From contig DAOLIT010000007.1 of NCBI GenBank assembly GCA_035328405.1, positions 1 through 64,000 on the forward strand: 64,000 bases of DNA, in the 5' to 3' direction. The position numbers were made by a program, and so were the translations under genes. The notes beneath the pieces were generated by a model. The model had not been told where the DNA came from, made no database searches, and saw only the letters and a program-made list of their open reading frames with translations. Below are positions 1 through 8,508 of the stretch, one piece after another (position 1 is the stretch's first letter; the number at the start of each line of letters is the position of its first letter). This stretch comes from JAEUKA01 sp035328405 (GTDB lineage Bacteria > Myxococcota_A > Polyangia > Palsa-1104 > JAEUJZ01).

Positions 1-338
1 GCCGAGGCGTGGGCTGGCGCGGGGGTGGACGGGGCGGGACGGGCCTCGGGGGACGGAATGCTCGGGAGCGCGCCGCCCTCGGGGTTGATCGTCTCGGGCG
101 ATCCAATGCGGTCGCAGAACTCGCCGTAGTCGCCGCTGCATTGGTAGCTGGCGCGACGGTTGCACCCGGTTGCGCGATAGAAGTCGGGGCGGTTTTTGTC
201 CGGTTGTTCGACGGTGATGCGGTCGCGGCTGCACTTGAACTCGCCGACGAACCGGTCTTTGATGGTTTCGGGGCGCAGCACGCAGCCGGACAGCCCCAGC
301 GAGAGAGAAAGCACCAAGAAATGTGATTTTGAATACAT
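1..338 (-). CDS. Partial lipoprotein, Cys-rich (C-terminus off the left edge)
   Basis: The frame is open from an ATG at 338 to the window edge and reads MYSKSHFLVLSLSLGLSGC, a short signal peptide ending in a clean lipobox (LSGC), so the product is probably lipid-anchored. The mature part has regularly spaced cysteines and aromatics (FKCSRD, FYRATGC, ASYQC, EFCDR) and then turns Pro/Ala-rich (PSPEARPAPSTPAPA), like a linker. Such Cys-patterned small lipoproteins are common in Myxococcota, but no function is known to me. The gene is incomplete, so its length and the downstream part are unknown. Confidence 0.7.
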   Translation of the reverse strand, partial: MYSKSHFLVLSLSLGLSGCVLRPETIKDRFVGEFKCSRDRITVEQPDKNRPDFYRATGCNRRASYQCSGDYGEFCDRIGSPETINPEGGALPSIPSPEARPAPSTPAPAHAS

Positions 339-436
339 TTTTTAGTCTCATTTTAACGAGAGGCCCGTGTTTCCGGGCAACTTTTTGCCCGCCCGCCCCT
401 CGCACACCCACCCAGCACGCTCCAACCAAGGTCGCC

Positions 437-805
437 GACCTTCAAATGGGCGGAATTCCGGCTTGGTTCAATCACGGATGTTTGAAATGGGCGCAATTCC
501 GGCTTGGTTCAATCATGGATGTTTGAAATGGGCGCAATTCCGGCTCGGTTCAATCATCGATGTTTGAAATGGGCGCAATTCCGGCTTGGTTCAATCACCG
601 ATGTTTGAAATGGGCGGAATTCCGGCTTGGTTGAATCACGGATGTTTGAAATGGGCGGAATTCCGGCTTGGTTGAATCACGGATGTTTGAAATGGGCGGA
701 ATTTCGGCTCGGTTCAATCATGGATGTTTGAAATGGGCGGAATTCCGGCTTGGTTGAATCACGGATGTTTGAAATGGGCGGAATTTCGGCTCGGTTCAAC
801 GCACC
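437..805. repeat. 41-bp tandem repeat, nine copies
   Basis: A unit starting tttgaaatgggcg recurs at 440 (as ttcaaatgg), 481, 522, 563, 604, 645, 686, 727 and 768, exactly 41 bp apart. Units differ at few positions and fall mainly into two types, attccggcttgg and atttcggctcgg. Since 41 is not a multiple of three, the array cannot encode a repeated peptide. It ends about 90 bp before the start of the DUF4157 gene and fills most of the 339-896 stretch, which has no other gene. It has no spacers, so it is not a CRISPR. A role as regulatory array, protein-binding array or recombination site is possible but unproven. Confidence 0.9.
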
Positions 806-896
806 ACTTTCCCACACTCACCGAAAATCCCCCCTACAGACATCCGCGCGACGGTTCAACAAACCGCCGAAATTGTTTCCTTCAGGGGGGATCTTC

Positions 897-3006
897 ATGT
901 CGCTCGAAATGCAGGAAGGCCAAGCCAGCGGGTCCACAAACCCGTTTGCCAGTGCGCAGTCAGGAACGTCCGCTTTGCACGGTGGTGGAATGAGTGATGC
1001 GGGGGAAGCTGACGCCTCGGGCCCGTTTGGACCAGGCGTCAATGCGATGCTCAGCCAGGCTTTCGGACAGTCGCTTTCTGATCTCTCGGTTGCGCGCGGC
1101 GAAGGCGCGAAAAACCGCAAAATCTCGGCGGACGCACACACGATCGGCAAGCACATTTCCTTGGGCGATCACATCAAAGACGATCCCTCAGACCTGCATT
1201 CGATGGAGGTCATCGCACACGAGGTTTCGCACGCGCTCGCAAACGGCGGTTCGGGCCAACACATCATCAACCGAGCAGACGACCCAGGCGAGCACGCGGC
1301 CTACGATGCGGGTCGCCAGTTCAAGAGTTTCCTAGGCGGCGGCGCAAAAGCTGGTCCGCCGAAGCTCAAGCCGGCACATGGGGGACGGGCAGCCATTCAT
1401 CGGTTCGAGGGTGGTGAGCACAAAAACGCTGTGGATGGCGCGCTGGAACTGCTGGCCGAGGCGAAAGACACAGGCAAGGCAAACGCGGTCAACGTCGATC
1501 CAAAAGTCGCAAATGAGATGAAGAGTGAGATCACGTTGGCCAACCGTCTGACAGTCTCGCCTGGCGACATCACGGCGATGATGGGCGACTTCTATGGTGC
1601 CTTCAACGAGGACGGCACGTTCAACCCGGAAAAGAGTTTTGAAGCCTTGAACGATCCAAACAACGCCAAAGAGATGAAGGCGATTCTGGGTCGCATACAC
1701 GCAGAAGAAGAGAGCGTGAAGAAAGCCAAAGCCGGGGATGGAACGTTCCAGGCTGCCTCTGCCAAGGACCTGGAAGAACTGACGCTGAACCGGAAGAAGA
1801 AACCGGACAAGGACGGAACCCTGTCCGGGCTGTCGATGTTGGAACTTGCGGAACGCAACAACAGCCACTTCAACAAAAAAGACTCCTCGGGCACGGACAA
1901 CAACATGGGAGCGTATGAGTCGTTCCACATGATGGCGCTGGAAGCGGCCAAGAGCGGGAATGAAAACCTGGCGCGTGCGTACGAAGCGTCGGCCATGCAC
2001 TTTCTGACCGATCGCCATGCAGGCGGCCACCAGTTTGACAAGGCGGGCGTACAGCAAGCGTACAAAGACGGGGGAGCAATCCATCCGCTTTTGACGGCGG
2101 TGTCTCCGGCCCTTGAGACCTACGACGCGGTGCGGAACGGCGACACCATGTCTCAGGCTGCGACCCACATCGTGCATGACCACTTCAACGAAAGCGGCGT
2201 CAACGTGAAGAATGCCGCCGGGGATGACCCGTGGCTGGCCAAAGGAGACAAGCACTGGGCCGACAAAGACAACGCCACAAACCGCTTCCAAACGGCGAAG
2301 TCGGTCTACTCGTCCTATTCGGAGTTGGAAGATGTGCTTGCGCGCAAACGTTCGCCTGAGGACGTAAAGAACGACGGTTTCAAAGCGGGCCAGACGGTTC
2401 CACAATTTAGCGAGGCGAACCAGAAAAAGGCCGAGGAGATGGCCTCGAAGTTGACCGTGGTGGACGTGGTCAAAGAAGAGAAAGAGAACCTCGGCATTCT
2501 CGGTCCATTCCTGAAGCGCAAGCTCGTCAACGCAAAAAACTGGGTCGGCGACAAATGGGATGGGGCTAAAGAGTGGGCCGGTGAAAAGTGGAACGCTGGA
2601 AAAGAGTGGGCCGGCGACAAATGGGATGGGGNNNNNNNNNNNNNNNNNNNNNNNNNNNNNNNNNNNNNNNNNNNNNNNNNNNNNNNNNNNNNNNNNNNNN
2701 NNNNNNNNNNNNNNNNNNNNNNNNNNNNNNNCTAAAGAGTGGGCCGGTGAAAAGTGGAACGCCGGAAAAGAGTGGGCCGGCGACAAATGGGATGGGGCTA
2801 AAGAGTGGGCCGGTGAAAAGTGGAACGCCGGAAAAGAGTGGGCCGGCGACAAGTGGAATTCGGCCAAAGAAATCGGCGGCCAGGCGGTCGATTATGGAAA
2901 GGAAAAGCTCGGAAATGCCTGGAGCGGGGCCAAAAACGTGGCAGCAAAGGGCAAGGAGACACTCAAATCGGGATGGGGCTTTCTGAAAAACAAACTCGGT
3001 TTTTAG
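897..3006 (+). CDS. DUF4157-type (eCIS-associated) protein with Trp-rich 11-mer tail; contains a gap
   Basis: The ATG at 897 follows a strong Shine-Dalgarno (aggggggatcttc). An HExxH site (VIAHEVSHAL, H108-E109-H112) within a block ending in the Asp-rich DDPGEHAAYDAGRQF matches the DUF4157 metalloprotease-like domain found with extracellular contractile injection systems. A middle region (about 130-540) carries a histidine motif HFLTDRHAGGH near residue 368, which resembles metal sites of phospholipase/nuclease folds. The C-terminus is an 11-residue repeat (AKEWAGEKWNA, GKEWAGDKWDG) of amphipathic character. The 100-N gap at 2632-2731 breaks the frame, but the bases on both sides join exactly within the 66-bp unit, so the true gap length is probably a multiple of 66 and the gene intact. 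No signal peptide is seen. Function as injected cargo or loading factor is inference. Confidence 0.75.
2562..2861 (+). repeat. 66-bp coding tandem repeat interrupted by an assembly gap
   Basis: Nearly identical 66-bp units encode two 11-mers each (AKEWAGEKWNA + GKEWAGDKWDG). One and a half units are visible before the Ns at 2632-2731 and two after. The sequence reads ggatgggg before the gap and ctaaagag after it, which is the normal unit junction, so the copy number is simply unresolved. Confidence 0.9.
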
Positions 3007-3029
3007 GGGCAAAGGAATAGACTGACGCT

Positions 3030-4091
3030 ATGCGTGCATCCTGTTGGTTTCTGCTTCTTCCCCTGTTGTGGGGTTGTCCCTTGATGTCGGCTGAAAACAA
3101 AATGGAAAATCCCCTTCTTGAATCGTTGCTAAGCAGTTCCGATGAAGACCAATTTGGACAGCGGCTTCGTTTGCACGGCCCCGTGACGGATGGGGAGGTC
3201 CCGGCACTCATCAAAGAAGCAACGGCTCGGAACGAACGACGGCGACGAAATGCAACGGAGCTTTTGCGTTTGAATCGGAGCCCACAGGCCAGCGCGGCCC
3301 TTGCGGACGTTGCCGCGCACACCAAGGACGAACTCCAGTACACCATCGCGATGGGCGGGCTTTTGACCCAAGAAGACGCTCGCGTCGCGAAACTGGGCCG
3401 GCCTGAGCTGGCGGAGAAAGCGTTTTCCTCTGCGGATGCACAAGCGCGGGCGGTGGCCGTCCAAATCATGGTCCAAACGCATCACCCCCAAGCGAAACAA
3501 GCCGTGGACAAAGCCCTCACGGATTCAAATTCCCGTGTGCGGGAAGCCGCATTGATGTCCGCGATTGCGGGAAACCCGGCCAAGTACAAACCCCTTTTCA
3601 CAAGTGAGCTACTCAAGGAAGAAACCCAGTTTTCGCTTGGGGATCTGTACGGTGCGCTCGCGCAGATCGAAGACCCAGCACTTGCGGATGTATTCCGGCG
3701 CTCGCTCCAGATCGGCAAACCACGTGAACAGCGGGACCGCCAGATTCGTTGCCACAATGCCCTTGTCTTTGTCAGCAAACCGTTGCCGTGGGTGCGCGAC
3801 CTTGTGCTCGCGTGGCTCGAAGAACGCGGCAGCATGAGTTCGAGTGCGTTTACTCTGCTCAACAGGTGGGGGGGATTCGATCGCCAGCTTCTTTCGTTCT
3901 GCATCGCCGAGATCGAGAAGGCCCCCCCGAAAAGCGATCCCGCGTATCGAAACTACATGGTAGACCTCGAAAACTGCCGCTTCTATTTGGGCAAGTTGGC
4001 GGGAAAAAAATGGTTTGCTGTCGAAGAAGGCGAGCAGGCGCTTCTATTGGCGCGGCAGCGTCTTGGCGAACTGCAAAAGACAACGCCGTAA
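3030..4091 (+). CDS. Secreted/lipoprotein HEAT-repeat protein
   Basis: The 353-residue product begins MRASCWFLLLPLLWGCPLMSAE, a signal peptide with a possible lipobox (LWGC). The body has helix-pair repeats typical of HEAT domains, for example ADAQARAVAVQIMVQ and DSNSRVREAALMSAIAG, each with the Arg/Asp turn pattern. It lies 23 bp after the DUF4157 gene on the same strand and could be co-transcribed. HEAT solenoids bind proteins, and no catalytic residues are seen. Partner and role are unknown. Convergent with the tube gene downstream. Confidence 0.7.
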   Translation: MRASCWFLLLPLLWGCPLMSAENKMENPLLESLLSSSDEDQFGQRLRLHGPVTDGEVPALIKEATARNERRRRNATELLRLNRSPQASAALADVAAHTKDELQYTIAMGGLLTQEDARVAKLGRPELAEKAFSSADAQARAVAVQIMVQTHHPQAKQAVDKALTDSNSRVREAALMSAIAGNPAKYKPLFTSELLKEETQFSLGDLYGALAQIEDPALADVFRRSLQIGKPREQRDRQIRCHNALVFVSKPLPWVRDLVLAWLEERGSMSSSAFTLLNRWGGFDRQLLSFCIAEIEKAPPKSDPAYRNYMVDLENCRFYLGKLAGKKWFAVEEGEQALLLARQRLGELQKTTP

Positions 4092-4390
4092 AGCAACCCT
4101 GTCGGCACTGCAAACCCAAACTCTCCCCGCACAACACCGCCCCTTCCGGCCCATCCCGCTTCGTAACCCTCAAACGTCGTCCGCTGTGCCTCTGTTGAGC
4201 GTTGTTCGTTCGTTTGGGGCATGACTTGGGGCGGTTTGCGAGGGTGCGGGGGGCTTGCGCTTGGTGCGGGGGTGTGTGCATGCGCGCGGATGATTTCGAC
4301 GGACTCTCGAACTTTTCATGGCGATGGGCATGGCGAGGGGCGTTAGCCGGGAGGCGCGGCGGGAAGGGATAGGGGAAGGAATAGGGGGGG
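4092..4390. other. Intergenic stretch, no gene seen
   Basis: About 300 bp lie between two convergent stop codons. The stretch is G+C-rich with a purine-rich run before the tube gene stop (gggaagggataggggaagga). I see no convincing hairpin plus T-tract, small gene or RNA. Confidence 0.6.
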
Positions 4391-6626
4391 TTAGAAGTTT
4401 TTGTAGAACTTGCCTTTGGGGTCGGCGTCGGTGCTGGCTTCGCCGTGGGCACCGACTTTTTTGCCGCCTGCTTCGGCTGAGGCATCGCCTTCGGCTTTGG
4501 CGTGGGTGCCGTTGCGGTCTACGTCGGCAGAGGCGTTTACGTCTTGACGGACGGTGACAGGACCGACTTTTTGATTGGCCGAGGCGTGCATGTTGCCGTG
4601 GACCTCGGGCCCATTGGGTCCAACGGAGGCATTGGCAGCGGCGTCGGCAACCCAGTGACCGGGGCCCATTTTGCCTTCGGCGTGAGCTTTGCCGTCGGCT
4701 TGGGCCGTGACGCCTTTTTCGTCCGCGTGCATGCCGGCTTTGCCTTCGGCGGTGACGGTGGTGTCGCCGATTTTCTGCTCGGTTTTGGCGGCGACATTTG
4801 CATCAGCCGAGCCGTGAACGCCGGTTTTGTCGGCAGCGACTTGGCCTTTGGCATCCGCGTGAACTTGGGTGTTGCCGAGTTTTGCGTCAGCCGAGGCGGA
4901 GCCTTGGGCGTGCGCGGAGGTGCCGGTCTTGGAATCGGCAACCACGCCTGCGTCACCTTGCGCATGAACGGTGGCGGGGCCCANNNNNNNNNNNNNNNNN
5001 NNNNNNNNNNNNNNNNNNNNNNNNNNNNNNNNNNNNNNNNNNNNNNNNNNNNNNNNNNNNNNNNNNNNNNNNNNNNNNNNNNNTTTTTCCGTCCGCAGTC
5101 CCTTTGACCGAGGCTTCGGCGTGGCTGCCTTTTTCATCGGCGTGAGCACTTGCGGCGGCTTCGCCTTTCATCTCCATCCCGCCGACCTTGCCTTCGGCTT
5201 TTGCTGAGGCGTTTGCATCAGCAGAACCATGCACACCGGTCTTGTCGGCTGTGACCTGAGCCTGAGCATCGGCATGAACGGTCGCGGGACCCACTTTGGC
5301 ATCTGCGGAGGCAGCGGCTTCTGCGTGCGCGGAGGTGCCGGTCTTGGAATCGGCAACCACGCCTGCGTCACCTGCGGCTTTGACGGTCGCCGGGCCCATT
5401 TTTCCGTCCGCAGTCCCTTTGACCGAGGCTTCGGCGTGGCTGCCTTTTTCATCCGCGTGAACTTTTGCGGCGGCCTCGCCCTTGACCGCCATGCCACCGA
5501 CTTTGCCCTCAGCCTTGGCCGAGGCGTTGGCATCGATCGAGCCCTTGGCCCCCTTTTCATCGACCTGGCCTTTGGCCGTGGCATCGGCGTGGACCTTGAC
5601 GGGGCCGGCTTTGACATCGGCTTTGGCGGACACTTCGCCTTGCGCTGAGGCCTTGACGCCGTCTTTTCCAACGGACGCCTTGGCTTCTCCCTTCGCTTCG
5701 GCTTTGACGGGGCCGGCTTCGGCTTTGGCGTTGCCTTTGACGGACGCTTTGGCACCGTCCTTGTTCACCACGGCATCGGCAGAAACGTGGCCGCTGACGG
5801 GTACGCCCGCGATGTTCTTTTTGAAATCGCCCTCGACATGCGCCTTGAGGCCATCTTTTCCGAGCGTGACTTCCGGTTTGAAGTTTTTGGCACCGGCCTT
5901 GGCAGCAGCCTCCTGCGCGGCCTTCGAGGCGGCGGCGGAAGCTTGCTTGGCGGCAGTTGCCCCGGCTTTTTCGGCGGCTTTGGCCGCATTGCTGGCAGCC
6001 CCGGCAGCCCCGGCAGCAGCCCCAGCAGCGGCAGAAGCAGCGGCCCCTTTTGCAGAAGCAGCGGCGCCTTTTGCCCCGGCGGCAGCCGACTGGCCCGCTG
6101 CCGCAGCGGCTTGCTTGGCGGCGCTGGCTTTGCTCGCGCTTTTGGCACCAGACGCATTTTTGGAACGCGGCGGAGTGGGCCCGACGCCATTGAGCGCCAA
6201 GCCTTCATGCACGATCTCGATCGTCTCGATCGCGATCTCGTTTTTGCCCGCGTCCCAGTCGGGAGCTTCCCACTTGCAAATCCAGGCGTTGGTGAACGTC
6301 CACGTCGCGATGGTTTTGCCGTTCGGCCCAAGCTGAATGATCGCGCCATCGAAACGACGCAAATCGCCGGTTGAGTCGCTGATGAAACGCTGGCGTTTCC
6401 GCCACATCTCAGGGCCTGCGGACCCTTGTTTGAGGACGATGTTGGGGTATTTGGTTCGTCCGACAAGCTTGTGCTCGGCAGCGTTCCATCCACCCTCCAT
6501 CAGGGGCACCACTTCTCCTTCGGATTTGAGGCCACCTGCCGAACGGAACGACGCGAATCGTTCCCCTTCGATTTCGACCACGAAATAGTAGGCACCAAAC
6601 GCTTCTCTGCGCTGACCACTGGCCAT
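4391..6626 (-). CDS. gp19-type contractile tail-tube protein with long Ala-rich and alternating-repeat tail; contains a gap
   Basis: Residues 1 to about 148 (MASGQRREAFGAYYFVVEIE, then FRSAGGLKSE, WTFTNAWICKWEAPDWDAG, IAIETIEIVHEGL) are the conserved T4 gp19-like tail-tube fold of eCIS and phage tails, which are normally about 150 residues and stop there. Here they continue into an Ala/Lys-rich helical linker (about 155-245) and then hundreds of residues with alternating small residues (SADANASAKAEGK, HAEAAASADAKVG). A 105-residue superrepeat is visible. The N gap at 4984-5083 shifts the frame, but the flanks join exactly (ADGK|M|GPATV), so the gene is probably intact. A Shine-Dalgarno (GGGAG) lies 8 bp before the ATG. 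No sheath, baseplate or ATPase gene is in the window. The tail could be surface-exposed, lumenal or a cargo adaptor. Confidence 0.8.
4790..5515 (-). repeat. 315-bp coding superrepeat in the tube-protein tail, with assembly gap
   Basis: Sequence starting tttttccgtccgcagtcc at 5084 recurs at 5399, giving a 315-bp period (105 residues). A diverged partial copy lies on the far side of the 100-N gap (4984-5083). The period is a multiple of three, so gain or loss of copies keeps the frame. The gap sits precisely at the unit junction, which suggests collapsed identical copies. Confidence 0.85.
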
Positions 6627-6903
6627 TGCACGTACTCCCGATTGAAACGATCAGGTTATCGGCGTCCGTTGACAAAGGTGCTTGCTGCCCAACCAAGCCG
6701 GACGCGAGAAAACCTCGCATCATAGGATCGGATGCAACGCGCGCATTTCAAAATACAATTTCTGAAGAAGAGGAAATGGCGTCACAAGTTGAATACGGAT
6801 CAGGGCGATGGCACGTCCTAGGGTCTGTATGTACCTGCACGGTGGCCCTGCGTAGGATGACGTGGGTGGCCGAAAGAACAAACCGCGGTTCGGAGGACGG
6901 AAA

Positions 6904-8508
6904 ATGTCGAATTCCCATTGCGCCTACATCATTTCGGATTTGCACCTGGGTGGTGAAAAGGGGGGCCCAAACGGAGGCCGAGGTTTTCAACTGTGTACGC
7001 AAACGGCTCTGCTTGCGGAGTTCATTGAAAGCTTGTCGAAGAAAACAACGGCAAACGAGACGATTGAGCTGGTGATCGCCGGGGATTTCGTCGATTTCCT
7101 GGCGGAACCGAACGAAAAAGCCGATGAGGACGAACCCCGATGGACCCCTCTTCGCGAAAACGAAGAGGAAGCGGCGAGGCTTCTTCAAAAGATCGTGTCT
7201 CGGCATCCCGAGGTGTTCTCTGCACTGAAGGGTTTTGTGGGGGCCGGACATACTTTGACGGTGCTGCTCGGCAATCACGACATTGAGCTGGCCTATCCAG
7301 TGGTGCGCAAGACGTTGCAAAACATTTTGGGTATGCCGTCGTCGGTGGGTATGCGTTTTTTGCATGACGGAGAGGCGTATTCGATAGGAGATGCGCTGAT
7401 CGAACACGGGAATCGGTACGACGAGTGGAATGCGCTGGACTACGACGCGCTCAGGCGAACGTGCTCGCTGTTTTCGCGCGGACAGGATCTTTTGAAAGAC
7501 GGTCGTTTTGTGCCACCTGCGGGCAGTCGGCTGGTCGCGGAGGTCATGAATCCGATCAAGGTCGATTTTCCGTTCATTGATTTGCTGAAACCGGAAACGA
7601 CGGCGGCGGTGCCGCTTCTGTTGGTCTTGAAACCAGAGGCGCGGTCTCTGGTCGCGAAACTGGCGAAATTGGCGTTGTCTGCAAACAAACACGGTGCCGA
7701 TGTGCGGGCGGTTCCCAAGCAATTGGGGGACATTTCGGCAGATGTGCTGAGGGTTCGCGAACCCACTTTAGACATTGTGGCGGACGTGCGGACCCCGCAG
7801 GTTTTGGGAAATCTGGATCGTCGGGTCGGTATGGGGGACGAGGATGCGGATCTTCGACACGTGTTGGAAAGTGCGCTGGGCGCGTCGCAAGCCACAGCGT
7901 TTTTGCGCGAACTTGAAGGGGGAACCCCACAAACGGAATCCCTCCTGAGAAAACGGACTCCCGATCACGGAGACATTTCAGCAGGTCCAACGCCAAGTCC
8001 GAGGTCTCCCGACCAGGGCCGAACGTCGGCTTTTCAGGGCGGTCTTTCGTGGGTGAAACTGCTGTTGTCTGCGGGGGGAGATACAGAGAGACGGCTTCGT
8101 TCTCTGCAAGATGCGCTGCGGGCGTTTTGTGACCCGTCGCTGTTTGACCTCGACAAGTCTCCGCCGAAAGACCCCTTTTATGCGGCGGCGAAGGTGTTGG
8201 GCCAAAAAACGCGGTTTCGATATGTGGTCATGGGACACACCCATTTGGCTCGGAAATTGCCGCTGGAAAGCGGAGGGTTTTATCTGAACAGCGGAACGTG
8301 GGCGGATTTGATGAAAATCCCCTCCGAAGTGTTCCAGCCCGACGAGAAACGCGCGTTTGAGGCATTGCGCACGTTGGCCAAGGACATCAACGAGCGACAG
8401 TACCAGCGGCTCATCATGCAGCGGCCTACGTATGTGAAACTGGAAGTACGCGACGAAAAAGTGGTTCGTGCGACCGTCGAAACGTATCAAGCGGGGAACA
8501 AACTGTAA
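6904..8508 (+). CDS. Calcineurin-like metallophosphoesterase, partner of the STAND protein
   Basis: This 534-residue product has all the motifs of a two-metal phosphoesterase: DLH (D12/H14), GDFVD (60-64), GNHD (123-126) and GHTH near 443. A region of about 250 residues of unknown type separates GNHD from the last motif, so the protein is longer than common family members. The ATG at 6904 has a clear Shine-Dalgarno (GGAGG, 7 bp away). An upstream in-frame start at 6862 lacks one. Its stop overlaps the start of the next gene by one base (TAATG), so the two are translationally coupled. Substrate (nucleotide, nucleic acid or phosphoprotein) cannot be told from sequence. In this context it is probably the second component of a conflict or signalling module. 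Confidence 0.85.
   Translation: MSNSHCAYIISDLHLGGEKGGPNGGRGFQLCTQTALLAEFIESLSKKTTANETIELVIAGDFVDFLAEPNEKADEDEPRWTPLRENEEEAARLLQKIVSRHPEVFSALKGFVGAGHTLTVLLGNHDIELAYPVVRKTLQNILGMPSSVGMRFLHDGEAYSIGDALIEHGNRYDEWNALDYDALRRTCSLFSRGQDLLKDGRFVPPAGSRLVAEVMNPIKVDFPFIDLLKPETTAAVPLLLVLKPEARSLVAKLAKLALSANKHGADVRAVPKQLGDISADVLRVREPTLDIVADVRTPQVLGNLDRRVGMGDEDADLRHVLESALGASQATAFLRELEGGTPQTESLLRKRTPDHGDISAGPTPSPRSPDQGRTSAFQGGLSWVKLLLSAGGDTERRLRSLQDALRAFCDPSLFDLDKSPPKDPFYAAAKVLGQKTRFRYVVMGHTHLARKLPLESGGFYLNSGTWADLMKIPSEVFQPDEKRAFEALRTLAKDINERQYQRLIMQRPTYVKLEVRDEKVVRATVETYQAGNKL

Noticed and set aside
9..326. Plus-strand open frame of 105 codons
   Set aside because: It is antisense to the lipoprotein gene, has no ribosome site and its composition (AVVAAALVAGA) is a shadow of the opposite frame.
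339..390. Promoter-like ttgccc/ttaaaa pair and a gcccg-cgggc hairpin upstream of the left lipoprotein
   Set aside because: The spacing to the ATG would leave almost no leader, and the hairpin has no gene ending before it in the direction needed.
437..805. CRISPR-like look of the regular 41-bp repeats
   Set aside because: Units are directly adjacent without spacers and differ internally, so it is a plain tandem array.
1332..2867. Long minus-strand frame antisense to the DUF4157 gene
   Set aside because: It runs through the N gap and translates the repeats backwards (AGPLFSGVPLF), with no start signal; the plus frame has the HExxH domain.
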